Assembly (NCBI GenBank): GCA_020721005.1 | Contig: DYNP01000019.1 | Span: 1 to 56,397, forward strand | Source: Thiomargarita sp. | Lineage (GTDB): Bacteria > Pseudomonadota > Gammaproteobacteria > Beggiatoales > Beggiatoaceae | DNA length: 56,397 nucleotides | Direction: 5' to 3' | Part shown: positions 46,748 to 56,014 of the stretch, piece after piece | Layout of the letters: the number at the start of each line of letters is the position of its first letter | How positions within the stretch are numbered: position 1 is the stretch's first letter | Notes under the pieces: model-generated | Database searches by the model: none | The model's input: only the letters and a program-made list of their open reading frames with translations | Told to the model about the DNA's origin: nothing | Position numbers and translations under genes: made by a program

Positions 46748-47395
46748 ATGAAGACAGTGACGATCATCGACTATGGCATGAGCAACTTGCGTTCAGTCAG
46801 TAAAGCTCTGGAACGGGTGGCTGACGCAGATTGGCAAGTACAAATCAGTGCTCAACCAGAAACCATTTTAAAAGCAGACAAAATCGTGTTTCCCGGACAA
46901 GGAGCTATTGGCAACTGCATGTCCCTACTTTCCCAAACTGGCCTTGATGAAGTACTCAAAACCGTATTGGCCACCAAACCATTTCTGGGCATCTGCTTGG
47001 GACTTCAATCTCTACTCACTTTCAGTCAAGAAAGTGGAGGCACTGCAGGCTTAAACTGGATCAGTGGCCACGTTAACCGTTTTCCAGAACCCCTATTTGA
47101 TCCCACCACTCGACAACGCCTCAAAGTTCCCCAAATGGGATGGAGTCAAGTACAACAAACCATTCCCCATTTCTTATGGACCAAAATTCCAGACCACAGT
47201 CGCTTCTACTTTGTACACAGCTACTATGTAACTCCTGAACATGCCTCAATTCTGGCCGGAACTACTCAATATGGAAATATCACCTATGCCTCAGCCATTG
47301 CCAAAGACAATGTATTTGCAGTGCAATTTCATCCCGAAAAAAGTCAACAACTGGGACTGTCCTTACTAAGTCACTTTCTCCAATGGTCCATTTAA
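46748..47395 (+). CDS. hisH: Imidazole glycerol phosphate synthase subunit HisH
   Basis: Glutamine amidotransferase subunit that supplies ammonia to HisF in histidine synthesis. The triad is visible: Cys83 in GICLGLQ, His195 and Glu197 in VQFHPEKS; VFPGQGA at 47-53 is the oxyanion-strand region. The 215 residues are normal for the family. hisF, hisA and hisB are not adjacent, so it is away from a full his operon. It may be a second hisH used in another glycan or amidine pathway, but nothing nearby supports that. Confidence 0.93.
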   Translation: MKTVTIIDYGMSNLRSVSKALERVADADWQVQISAQPETILKADKIVFPGQGAIGNCMSLLSQTGLDEVLKTVLATKPFLGICLGLQSLLTFSQESGGTAGLNWISGHVNRFPEPLFDPTTRQRLKVPQMGWSQVQQTIPHFLWTKIPDHSRFYFVHSYYVTPEHASILAGTTQYGNITYASAIAKDNVFAVQFHPEKSQQLGLSLLSHFLQWSI

Positions 47396-47422
47396 TCCCA
47401 TAAATTCCCTTCTCACAAAATT

Positions 47423-47442
47423 GGGGGGCTCAACTTCCCCCC
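47423..47442. terminator. G/C hairpin between convergent hisH and the receiver/kinase gene
   Basis: GGGGGG (47423-47428) / CCCCCC (47437-47442) with an 8-base loop. On the minus strand it is followed by AATTTT, fitting an intrinsic terminator for the receiver/kinase gene that ends at 47466. Confidence 0.55.
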
Positions 47443-47465
47443 TCCTCAATTCCCAAGAAAATTGC

Positions 47466-48602
47466 TCAGTTGGGCAAAGTAAAATAAAACAAACTGCCCT
47501 TTCCCTCCTCACTTTCCACACCCACACTGCCCCCCAACTTTTCCGCCACCTGCTGCACAATCGACAACCCCAACCCATGACCCTCAGCACGTTCCTTATG
47601 CAAACGAGTAAATGGCGTAAACAACTGCTGTTGAGCCTCCAAAGCAAGCCCCTGACCATTATCCCTAACCCAAAATCGAACTTGATTTTCCTCCTGACTT
47701 GCCCCCAATTCTATCTTCGGAGGATTACCTCCATATTTCAAGGCATTACTTAAATAATTAGCCCAAATTTCTTCAACCCAAGGCGCATAACCCTGCGCCA
47801 CCAGCCAAACCTCTGGCAAAATAACCTGAGGTCGATAATAATTAAACAATTGAGTTAAACGATGCTCAATCACCTGAGAAATAATATGACCCATATCCAA
47901 AGCTGCGGTCTCAAAATGCACATTTTTGGAAACTCCCGCCAATAATAACAACGCATCCACAATATTACGCATTTTAACCCCTGCCTTCATAACCCACTGA
48001 ATATGCTCTATAATATCTTTACGAACTATGGTACCTTCCTCACACTCCTCCAACAAAATCTCGGCAAAACCAATCACCCCATTCAATGGATTTTTCAAAT
48101 CATGAGCCACAGTCCTCGCAAAAGCATCCAACTCCAAATTGCGTTTTTCTAACTCCTTGGCATGTTGCTGCAATGAATCTTCCATACTTTTGCGTACACA
48201 AATTTCTGATTCCAACTGTTTTTGCAACTTACGCAAAGACAAATGCGTGCTCACCCTAGCCAACACCTCTTCATGTTGGATAGGTTTGGTAATATAATCC
48301 ACCGCTCCCAATGAAAATCCTTTCACTTTATCCAAAGTATCTGCTAAAGCAGTCATAAAAATCACTGGAATATCTCGGGTATCTTCTTTTTCCTTCAAAC
48401 ATCGACACACTTCAAAACCATCGATACCCGGCATCATCACATCGAGCAAAATCAAATCCGGGCGAGCATGTTCAACCGTTTTTAATGCCCCATATCCATC
48501 CTTAGCAACTCGCACTTTAAAACCAGTTTGAGTTAAAAATTCGTACAATACTCGAACATTGGCGGGAACATCATCTACAATCAGAATATTATCTTCACTC
48601 AC
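47466..48602 (-). CDS. Receiver domain - histidine kinase protein
   Basis: 378 residues, soluble. A receiver domain (about 3-120; ILIVDDVPAN, Asp54 in LILLDVMMPG, TKP with Lys at about 107) is followed by a short coiled coil, a HisKA domain with His167 in FARTVAHDLKNPLNG, and a HATPase domain (VRDNGQGL, EGHGLGLSIVQQ). A kinase with its receiver at the N-terminus is probably controlled by another kinase. The large hybrid kinase just upstream on the same strand (254-base gap) is a likely partner. Confidence 0.93.
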   Translation of the reverse strand: MSEDNILIVDDVPANVRVLYEFLTQTGFKVRVAKDGYGALKTVEHARPDLILLDVMMPGIDGFEVCRCLKEKEDTRDIPVIFMTALADTLDKVKGFSLGAVDYITKPIQHEEVLARVSTHLSLRKLQKQLESEICVRKSMEDSLQQHAKELEKRNLELDAFARTVAHDLKNPLNGVIGFAEILLEECEEGTIVRKDIIEHIQWVMKAGVKMRNIVDALLLLAGVSKNVHFETAALDMGHIISQVIEHRLTQLFNYYRPQVILPEVWLVAQGYAPWVEEIWANYLSNALKYGGNPPKIELGASQEENQVRFWVRDNGQGLALEAQQQLFTPFTRLHKERAEGHGLGLSIVQQVAEKLGGSVGVESEEGKGSLFYFTLPN

Positions 48603-48856
48603 AATCTATTTAACCTTTTAACCACGTTTAGAAAACTTGAAACTCACGCCCACCCTCGAAACCAAAAAATCCTTCTAACCGAAGGAAGACCTAAAACCTA
48701 TCCAGCACAAGTAACTTAAAACCACCCCTTGCCCCTCCTTCTTAAGGAAGGGGAAGTAAATATTCCTCCTTTGTAAAGAGGGGGAGGAAATAAACGCCCC
48801 CCCTTTTTTCCAAGGGGGGTTGGGGGGGTCTCGTTCCCATGCCCTGTGTGGGAATG
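48603..48856. other. Short intergenic region of degenerate hairpin repeats
   Basis: Contains CCCCTCCTTCTTAAGGAAGG near 48729, further C/G-rich palindromic runs to 48828, and a CTCGTTCCCA hairpin at 48830-48857. These match intergenic repeat debris near 33.0 kb. No gene. Confidence 0.5.
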
Positions 48857-48857
48857 C
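48830..48857. repeat. CTCGTTCCCA hairpin repeat, copy 2
   Basis: CTCGTTCCCA / TGTGGGAATGC pairs, with the last base inside the stop codon of the hybrid kinase gene (complement CTA at 48857-48859). Confidence 0.6.
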
Positions 48858-51800
48858 TAGGTATACATTCTTACCAAATGAGCAATTTCATCCAAATCAA
48901 AATTTCTAGCTAACTCTCTAACCTGCTGAAAAAACAAAGATAATTCCTGATGATCCGGTTGCACAGCCTCTATCAACTGCATAATACTTCCCACATCCCC
49001 CAATTCAGCAAATTCGACCAAAAGTTGAGCAATTTCCGCCGGAGGACCCAAAAAATCAGGCGGAACTTCCACCTTAACCTGAGATTTTACACCTATCAAA
49101 GAATCTATATCCTGATAAATCCAAATCAAATTTAAATGAGCCTGCAATCGCTCCAACAACTGCTGAAAACGAATGGGTTTGGGAATAAAGTCATCACAAC
49201 CCACTTGAAAACTTTCCTGTTGATGATGCTCAAAAACACTGGCTGAAATGGCAATCACAATACTGTCTTTTAAATCAACATTATTTCTAATCTGCCGGGT
49301 CAATTCAAAACCATCCATATTTGGCATTACAATATCAGTCATGATCAAATCCGGACGATAACAAACCGCCTTTTCCATGGCCTCTTCACCACCGGCTGCC
49401 TCGATCACTAAAAATCCCAAGGGACTTAAAAAATCTCTTAAAATCAAGCGACTTTCCAACTTATCATCTACAATGAGAATGCGCTTAGCACCCCCTTCAA
49501 AACCAATGATGGGAACTGGAGTTTCCTGAATTCCCAAAAACAATGATTCTTCAACTGACTCCTCATTGGTAATTTCTGGCAAATCCAATACAATCCAAAA
49601 AATACTCCCCTTACTCAAGGCACTTTTTACATGCAATTCTCCCCGCATAAGCTCCACCAACTTTTTAGTGATCGACAAACCAAGCCCAGTGCCTTCTGTA
49701 CGATAATGCCGATCTCCCACTTGTTGAAAAGGAATAAAAATTTTATCCAGTTCACTGGGACTGATACCAATTCCACTGTCTTCCACTTGAATTCTCAACT
49801 TTCCCTGTTCAATGCCAGCCTTCAAACTGACACTGCCTTGAGTAGTAAATTTCAGAGCATTCCCTAGTAAGTTAATTAAAACTTGCCGCAATCGTTTTTC
49901 ATCGGCATAAATAATTGGGGGTAAGGGAGATAAGGGCTGATAAGAAAAATGAATGCCTTTTTGCTGAGCCCGCATACGAAATAAATCGGTAATTCCCTGT
50001 AAAAATTCATTTAAAACAAAGCGATTAGGAGACAATTCTATTTTGCCTGCCTCTATTTTGGAAAGATCTAAAATATCATTGATGAGCGTTAGCAAATATT
50101 CTCCACTTTTTTCAATGACCTGAATGCCTTCCTTATGCTTGGTGCTCAGCGTGTTGTCTCTCAGGAGAATTTGGGTATATCCTAAAATACCATTTAGGGG
50201 AGTACGTAATTCATGACTCATATTGGCCAAAAAGGTACTTTTAGCCCGATTGGCCACATCCGCCGCCTGTTTAGCCCGTTCCGCACTGGTTAACGCCTGT
50301 TTAAGAGCTTCCTCAACTTCTTTTTGGCCAGTAATATCGGCATGAGTCCCGACCAAACGAATGGGCTTCTTTTCCTGGTCCCAAATAGCAAAACCTCGCG
50401 ACAAGATCCATAAGTGATGTCCGTTTTTATGACTCATGCGAAACGTGGCTTCATACTTAGTCGATTGTTTTTCAAGATAATTGTTAAGTGCAGTGATACA
50501 GAGATTGAGATCTTCTGGATGGACGCGTCGTCGCCATTCTTCCACGTTATTCTTGAATTCAGATTCCTGATAACCCAACATTTCCTTATAACGAGGAGAA
50601 AAATACACTTTATTGGTTTCCAAATTCCAGTCCCACAATCCATCAGAAGCGCCTTTCATAGCCAATTCAAAACGTTCCTCACTGGACCGAAAAGCATGCT
50701 CTATTTGTTTATGTTCCGTGATATCTATCAGGACGGACAATCTTACCCAGCGTTGATGTGGCCAAAGAATGGCCTGTTCCTGAACTTCAAACCAGTGTTG
50801 GCTTATCGGATTGTAAAATTCTTGACGATGAATACCCTTAGGTTGTCCTGCTTGGGTCAATAAGTGTTCCGAGGAGCAAAAAACAATGGGACCGACTTGT
50901 TCCGGGTAGGAAATCTCCCAGTACATGGAGTGGTTAGGAAGTTGTTGACGAGATTTACTGCGGGCCAATTGATTGGCAAATAGAATTTGGTGAGTTTGCA
51001 GATCAGAAATGTAAATAAAGCAGCACAAAGCATCAAGTATTTGGGTAAATTTTTGCCGATCTTCGCTCAATTGTTGATTGTCTTGTTCTAAACTAATAGT
51101 TTGTTCACGAATTTCTCTTTCTAAAATTTGGTTGTATTCTCTCAACAATTCTTGAGCTTGTTGACGTTCGGTAATGTCTTCAACCGTGCCTAACATTCCA
51201 ATAAGTTCCCCAACTGAATTGTACAAGGGAATTTTATTAGTTTCCAACCAAGACAAGTTGCCTGCAGGTTTCCAAAAGGGTTCGATGCCCTTAAGCTCTG
51301 GAGCTTTTGTTTCTAAAATTTGACAGAAGTAAGCGGGAATTTGGTGTTGCCATGGTAAATCTCGATCGGTTTTGCCTATAATGTCATTGGGAGATTTGAG
51401 TTGCATAATGTCAGCAAAGGCTTGATTGCATCCCGAGTAAACTGATTGGGAATTCTTCCAAAATACCCATTGGGGAATATGATCTATGATCATTCTTAGA
51501 AATTCTTGTTGTTCCCAGAGCTTGTTTTGGAGATGTTTTTGTTCATTGATGTCTTGAACAAAGATGGCAAATTGAGGGGTGCAATGTTGAGGGTCGTGAA
51601 TACAACAGACTTTGATTTGAGTATAAGTGAGGGTGCCATCCTTACGAATAAATCTTTTTTCAAGTTGGTAACTGTCTTGATATCGGGTCAATAAATGTTC
51701 AAAATGGGTTATTTCTGCTTTTAAATCAGATTGATAAGTGATTTGGTCCCAACTAATTTCTTTAAGTTCAGCTTCCGTGTAGCCTAAAATGTGACATAGT

Positions 51801-52315
51801 TTCGTGTTGACTTGTAACCATTTCTTGGAGGCTAAAGTGGTGCCGATACCAAGAGGAGAATTGGTGAAGTAATGTTTTAACAATTCATTTTGTGTTTGTA
51901 GGGACTGTTGAAGTTGTTTTTGGGCAGTCAAATCCAGGAACGTTCCCACCATTCTAATGGGAACGTCTTGTTCATCCCAGACGGCAATGCCTTTAGCAAG
52001 TACCCAAATATAATGTCCTTGTTGATGTCTAACACGAAATGTCTCCTCGTAATGAGTGTGTTGTTGGGTCAGATAACCTCGGATTTTATTCATGAGACCT
52101 TCAAAATCTTCCGGGTGAATTTCTTTGAGAAACTCACTGGCAGTTAAGGGTTCATCCGGATCTTTGCCTAAAATTTCCTTAAGCCTGGGAGAATAGTAGC
52201 AACAATTGGTTAGAATATCCCAATCCCATACGCCCTCGTTGCTCGCCTGAATGGCCAATTGAGATCGGTATTCATCTGAATTGGTAAGGTGGGAAGGTTG
52301 AGAAGGATGCTTCAT
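48857..52315 (-). CDS. Hybrid sensor histidine kinase with five PAS domains and a receiver
   Basis: 1152 residues with no membrane segment. Five PAS/PAC units are visible, opening at about residues 17, 145, 270, 410 and 545. The first and fifth are near-duplicates (ASNEGVWDWDI and ASDGLWDWNLE, both PAS_3 type with IHPED or VHPED). HisKA follows with His701 in NMSHELRTPLNG, then HATPase (EDSGIGI, EGTGLGLSITKK), then a receiver with Asp994 in LIMTDIVMPN, and a C-terminal helical segment (about 1085-1150) of a type often attached to such kinases. It probably senses cytoplasmic or redox signals. Confidence 0.93.
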   Translation of the reverse strand: MKHPSQPSHLTNSDEYRSQLAIQASNEGVWDWDILTNCCYYSPRLKEILGKDPDEPLTASEFLKEIHPEDFEGLMNKIRGYLTQQHTHYEETFRVRHQQGHYIWVLAKGIAVWDEQDVPIRMVGTFLDLTAQKQLQQSLQTQNELLKHYFTNSPLGIGTTLASKKWLQVNTKLCHILGYTEAELKEISWDQITYQSDLKAEITHFEHLLTRYQDSYQLEKRFIRKDGTLTYTQIKVCCIHDPQHCTPQFAIFVQDINEQKHLQNKLWEQQEFLRMIIDHIPQWVFWKNSQSVYSGCNQAFADIMQLKSPNDIIGKTDRDLPWQHQIPAYFCQILETKAPELKGIEPFWKPAGNLSWLETNKIPLYNSVGELIGMLGTVEDITERQQAQELLREYNQILEREIREQTISLEQDNQQLSEDRQKFTQILDALCCFIYISDLQTHQILFANQLARSKSRQQLPNHSMYWEISYPEQVGPIVFCSSEHLLTQAGQPKGIHRQEFYNPISQHWFEVQEQAILWPHQRWVRLSVLIDITEHKQIEHAFRSSEERFELAMKGASDGLWDWNLETNKVYFSPRYKEMLGYQESEFKNNVEEWRRRVHPEDLNLCITALNNYLEKQSTKYEATFRMSHKNGHHLWILSRGFAIWDQEKKPIRLVGTHADITGQKEVEEALKQALTSAERAKQAADVANRAKSTFLANMSHELRTPLNGILGYTQILLRDNTLSTKHKEGIQVIEKSGEYLLTLINDILDLSKIEAGKIELSPNRFVLNEFLQGITDLFRMRAQQKGIHFSYQPLSPLPPIIYADEKRLRQVLINLLGNALKFTTQGSVSLKAGIEQGKLRIQVEDSGIGISPSELDKIFIPFQQVGDRHYRTEGTGLGLSITKKLVELMRGELHVKSALSKGSIFWIVLDLPEITNEESVEESLFLGIQETPVPIIGFEGGAKRILIVDDKLESRLILRDFLSPLGFLVIEAAGGEEAMEKAVCYRPDLIMTDIVMPNMDGFELTRQIRNNVDLKDSIVIAISASVFEHHQQESFQVGCDDFIPKPIRFQQLLERLQAHLNLIWIYQDIDSLIGVKSQVKVEVPPDFLGPPAEIAQLLVEFAELGDVGSIMQLIEAVQPDHQELSLFFQQVRELARNFDLDEIAHLVRMYT

Positions 52316-52477
52316 GTTGAGACTGTACCATTTTCATCAACTTGTGGGTTGGAATTTTGAGGAAAAAGTGGTGAATTAGAGAGGTGGCTAAAAATATGAA
52401 TCATCACAAGAAATGGGAATGGAGAATGGTGGAGTTAAGGCAATGATTTTTTTAGTATTGGTGTGGGAAATTTGATT

Positions 52478-52501
52478 GCCCTTCCTTGGAAAAGAAAGGG
52501 C
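52478..52501 (-). terminator. Hairpin downstream of ssb
   Basis: On the minus strand GCCCTTTCTT and AAGGAAGGGC pair (one G-T) around a TTCC loop, about 50 bases after the ssb stop. The following sequence is AT-rich but lacks a long T-run. Confidence 0.5.
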
Positions 52502-52547
52502 AAGAAAGAGTGGTTACTTAGTGCACATCGGTCACGGTTTTTTCCCT

Positions 52548-53063
52548 TTAAAAGGGAACATCATCATCGAAGTTTCGGCTGGGAGGAGAGGAATGAGGAG
52601 GAGGAGTGCGCCCAGTATTTTGGGTGTAGGCAGTGGGCTCTGCAATTGGAGGTGTCGTGGGGTGTTGGGCAGGTGGGTTGGCAGAGTAAGGGGCTGCTTG
52701 GTTGTAATGGGCACTGCCATGATCCATGCGACTGCCCAGCATTTGCATTTCAGAGGCAACTACTTCAGTGCTATAGCGATCTTGCCCATTTTGATCTTGC
52801 CATTTGCGGGTTTGTAATTTGCCTTCCACGTAAATTTGGGCACCTTTGCGTAAATATTCTGCCGCAACTTCTGCCAAGCGATTGAAAAAGACGACGCGGT
52901 GCCATTCGGTTTTTTCTTGACGCTCACCGCTTTGTTTGTCCTGCCAGGAATCTGTGGTGGCAAGGCTGATTGTGACCACTGAAGATCCACTGGGACTGTA
53001 ACGCACTTCTGGATCATTGCCTAGGTTACCTACCAGAATGACTTTGTTTACACCTCTGGCCAT
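52548..53063 (-). CDS. ssb: Single-stranded DNA-binding protein
   Basis: 171 residues. OB-fold domain (about 1-112, [44 protein letters not shown]), then a Gln/Pro-rich flexible linker and the acidic tip DDDVPF that binds replication and repair partners. It is encoded 20 bases after the MFS gene on the same strand. Confidence 0.97.
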   Translation of the reverse strand: MARGVNKVILVGNLGNDPEVRYSPSGSSVVTISLATTDSWQDKQSGERQEKTEWHRVVFFNRLAEVAAEYLRKGAQIYVEGKLQTRKWQDQNGQDRYSTEVVASEMQMLGSRMDHGSAHYNQAAPYSANPPAQHPTTPPIAEPTAYTQNTGRTPPPHSSPPSRNFDDDVPF

Positions 53064-53083
53064 AATGTTTGTTCCTCATGAGT

Positions 53084-54451
53084 TTAATATTTTAACAGGG
53101 CTCTCATTACCGGGCATTTTTCTTTCAGAGTGGTCGCATCGACTTGATTGCATTCCACTTTTAAGTAGGCGATGCCTTCTTCTAAGATGACGACGACTTC
53201 TGCGACTCCGGGGACTTTAAGAAGACATTGGGTCAATTGATTGGCGCGTTTTTTGTCAATTTTGCCAATGGTAAGGAGTTGGTTGCACAGGTAACGAGGG
53301 GGTTGCATGGTGAGAGCGAGTATAAACCAGGTGCTGGCCATGAAGGCACTGAATAGGAAAACGGCTTCTGTTCCATAACGATGGTATAGCCAACCTCCCA
53401 GCAGTCCCCCAAGAAAAGCGCCTAGAAATTGGGCGGTTGAATAAATGCCCATGGCGGTGCCGCGACTTTCTGAAGGGGCGGTTTTGCTGATCAGAGAGGG
53501 TAAGGCAGCTTCGAGTAGGTTAAAGGCGGTGAAGAAGAGGAATAGCATGAGAATGCTACCGATAAAGTGGGTGTGCAGGTAGCTCATGCCCAATTGGGAG
53601 ATTGCCAGCAGGGCAATGGCTGCCACAAAGATGAATTTAAGATGGTGACGTTTTTCCCCGTAGATGATGAGGGGAATGATGGCGAGAAAGGCGCTGAGCA
53701 TGACGGGCAGGTAAATTTGCCAGTGTTGGGCGGTGGGAAGTTGTTTGGCGAGACTGAGGGGGAAAACGACAAATAGAGCAGTCAGGGACAGGTGTAAGAG
53801 GAAGATGCCTATGTCTAAACGCAGTAATTGGGGGTGAGTGAGCATCTGTTTAAATTGGGTGGGAATGGGTTCAGTTTCTCGATGAATCCTGCTGACAACG
53901 GGATCGGGGATGCTGATTTTTAGGAACAGGATGGCGAATAGGGCTAAGAGAGCGGTGAGCCAGAAGATGCCGGGGACTCCTATCCATTGGTTGAGAACGG
54001 GTCCCAAAATCAGGGACAGGACGAAGGAGAAACCAATGCTGATCCCAATAACTGCCATGGCTTTAGTGCGTTCCTCTTCTCGAGTTAAATCTGCGGTCAA
54101 AGCCAGTACCACCGAGGCAATGGCGCCACAGCCTTGGAGGGCTCGACCGATGATGATGCCGATCAGGGTGGTGGAGAGGGCGGCCACGATGCTGCCCAAT
54201 ATGAAGATCAGCAGTCCCAGGATAATGATTCGTTTTCTGCCAAACCGGTCTGAGAGTAAGCCGAAGGGAATTTGTAACAGGGCTTGCGTGAGTCCATAGA
54301 TGCCAATGGCAAGGCCAATGAGAACGGGGGTGTGGTCAGGCAGTTCAGTTGCGTATAAAGCAAATACGGGGAGAATCATGAAGAGTCCCATCATACGCAA
54401 AGAAATGATACTGGCCAGGATGAAGGTGATCCGTTTTTCATGAGTGTTCAT
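53084..54451 (-). CDS. MFS transporter with C-terminal ferredoxin-like domain (YajR-like)
   Basis: 455 residues: twelve membrane helices (to about 385) with motif A GLLSDRFGRKRIII between helices 2 and 3. A soluble C-terminal domain of about 65 residues (VPGVAEVVVILEEGIAYLKV) resembles the YAM domain of E. coli YajR, which has almost the same length (454). The substrate is unknown. An MFS gene beside ssb is a common gammaproteobacterial arrangement. Confidence 0.88.
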   Translation of the reverse strand: MNTHEKRITFILASIISLRMMGLFMILPVFALYATELPDHTPVLIGLAIGIYGLTQALLQIPFGLLSDRFGRKRIIILGLLIFILGSIVAALSTTLIGIIIGRALQGCGAIASVVLALTADLTREEERTKAMAVIGISIGFSFVLSLILGPVLNQWIGVPGIFWLTALLALFAILFLKISIPDPVVSRIHRETEPIPTQFKQMLTHPQLLRLDIGIFLLHLSLTALFVVFPLSLAKQLPTAQHWQIYLPVMLSAFLAIIPLIIYGEKRHHLKFIFVAAIALLAISQLGMSYLHTHFIGSILMLFLFFTAFNLLEAALPSLISKTAPSESRGTAMGIYSTAQFLGAFLGGLLGGWLYHRYGTEAVFLFSAFMASTWFILALTMQPPRYLCNQLLTIGKIDKKRANQLTQCLLKVPGVAEVVVILEEGIAYLKVECNQVDATTLKEKCPVMRALLKY

Positions 54452-54513
54452 GGTAATTTTACTCTTTAAAAGGAGGTGATTTTGAATCCATGCTCAAAGA
54501 GAGGTCTAAATCA

Positions 54514-55761
54514 TCAGGTGGAGAATGAAACGGCAGTGACGATACAAAATACTTGTATGCCTTCACCACGCCCGAAAGCGGTGAGTTCTTCTCCGGTGGT
54601 TGCCGTAATACCAATATTTTCAATAGGTAAATTGAGCAATTGGGCTAAGCTGCTTTTCAGTTCCATGAGTCTGGGGGTGATTTTGGGTCGCTTGCCTTCA
54701 ATGCTACAAGATAGATGGGTAATTGTCCAGTCACCCAGATGTTTAAGGGCTTCTTGTAGATAAATACGACTGTCAGTGATTCCTTGATTTAGGCACAGGT
54801 CATCGCTGCGAGGGCCCAAAATGTTGATCCCAGTGAGGCCAGAGATGGCATTGGTGATGGCATGCAATAGGACATCGGCGTCGCTGTTTCCTTGTAATGG
54901 GGGATCGTTGGGGAATAAAATTCCTCCTAGTATCAGGGGTTTATGGTGGTCTTGCAGTTCAAAACGATGACTGTCCTGTCCCAACCCAGTTTTGATCCGT
55001 GGGAGAATAGGGGAGGGTCCAGCGATGACTGAGGACACCACATTTACTGACTCAGCCGCTTGAGCCCGCAAATACAATTCCGCCCAGATGAGGTCTTGGG
55101 AATGGGTGATTTTAATGTTGTCAGCATGTCCCTCAATTAACCAGGGAATTCCCCCTTGATATTCTATTGCTTGTGCTTCATCGGTCACCCAACGCTGTTG
55201 CTCCACCACTGTTTCCAAAGCCTGCAGTAATGGGGCAAATCGAAATAGTTGGGGGGTTAATGCTTGCCAGAGTCCTTCCCGATTTACTGTTTCTAGGATT
55301 TCACAGGAGGCTTGAGCACTTCGTTTTATCGTATCTCGAACCGGTATGGCCAATAGTCCTCCTACAGGATGATTGGCTAACTGAGTCATTAATTTTCGGA
55401 TATCGGATTGTCGGACACAAGGTCGGGCCGCATCATGGACCAATATCCAGTCATTGGTTTGGGCCAAACCCTCCAGGGCCCGCAATCCATTTAATACTGA
55501 ATGATATCGTTCTGCGCCTCCGGCTGCCACAATTAAAGGGACTGGTAATGCCAATTTCAAACTGGGCCAATAGGGATCTTGATCCGCCAAACATACGACA
55601 ATTCCTGCCATTTCTGGCAAAGCCAACCTTTCCAAGGTATGTTGCAAAATGGGTTTGTTTTGAATGGACAAGTATTGTTTGGGACGAGGTCCCCCCAAAC
55701 GACTGCCAGAACCAGCGGCGGGGATGATGACCCAATAATTAGGGGTGTTGGATGAAGTGAT
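54514..55761 (-). CDS. ispDF: Bifunctional IspD-IspF (MEP pathway)
   Basis: Joins 2-C-methyl-D-erythritol 4-phosphate cytidylyltransferase (IspD, about 1-235) and 2-C-methyl-D-erythritol 2,4-cyclodiphosphate synthase (IspF, about 255-412). The CTP site IIPAAGSGSRLGGPRPKQY is at residues 12-30, VHDAARPCV follows, and IspF has GQDSHRF, SDADVLLHA and TATTGEELTAFGRGEG. The start is a problem: a TTG at 55698 would cut the CTP motif, and no ATG, GTG or TTG lies upstream in frame before a stop. The entry uses ATC at 55761, which has GGAG 9 bases upstream. It overlaps the ftsB end by 23 bases. Confidence 0.9.
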   Translation of the reverse strand: MTSSNTPNYWVIIPAAGSGSRLGGPRPKQYLSIQNKPILQHTLERLALPEMAGIVVCLADQDPYWPSLKLALPVPLIVAAGGAERYHSVLNGLRALEGLAQTNDWILVHDAARPCVRQSDIRKLMTQLANHPVGGLLAIPVRDTIKRSAQASCEILETVNREGLWQALTPQLFRFAPLLQALETVVEQQRWVTDEAQAIEYQGGIPWLIEGHADNIKITHSQDLIWAELYLRAQAAESVNVVSSVIAGPSPILPRIKTGLGQDSHRFELQDHHKPLILGGILFPNDPPLQGNSDADVLLHAITNAISGLTGINILGPRSDDLCLNQGITDSRIYLQEALKHLGDWTITHLSCSIEGKRPKITPRLMELKSSLAQLLNLPIENIGITATTGEELTAFGRGEGIQVFCIVTAVSFST

Positions 55762-56014
55762 AAAAAATTTCTCCTTTTTTGATCATGCCCAAATCTTGAC
55801 GAGCACAGTCTTCGATAAGATTGATGTCATGTTTCAGATCTTCAATCATACTCAATCGCATGTGATTTTGAGCTTGTAATGCCTGATTATACTGCTGTTG
55901 TTGTAAAACAGCAGTCCGTAATTTAACCACTTGCTCATAGCCTCCTTGACCCCACCAAATCTGATACTGAAGGCCAAAACCCAGCAACGCCATCATTGCG
56001 ATCAATAAGTTCAT
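55739..56014 (-). CDS. ftsB: Cell division protein FtsB
   Basis: 91 residues: an N-terminal membrane helix (LLIAMMALLGFGLQYQIW), a periplasmic coiled coil (LRTAVLQQQQYNQALQAQN), and the conserved C-terminal ARQDLGMIKKGEIFYH. It belongs to the FtsQLB divisome subcomplex that activates septal peptidoglycan synthesis. ftsB next to ispD is a standard gammaproteobacterial order. Confidence 0.94.
   Translation of the reverse strand: MNLLIAMMALLGFGLQYQIWWGQGGYEQVVKLRTAVLQQQQYNQALQAQNHMRLSMIEDLKHDINLIEDCARQDLGMIKKGEIFYHFIQHP

Noticed and set aside
53567-54299. Plus-strand frames opposite the MFS gene
   Set aside because: Shadows of a clear transporter gene; no family features or ribosome-binding sites.
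54514-55698. ispDF starting at TTG 55698
   Set aside because: It would remove the AAGSGSR part of the CTP-binding motif, which is encoded in frame immediately upstream.
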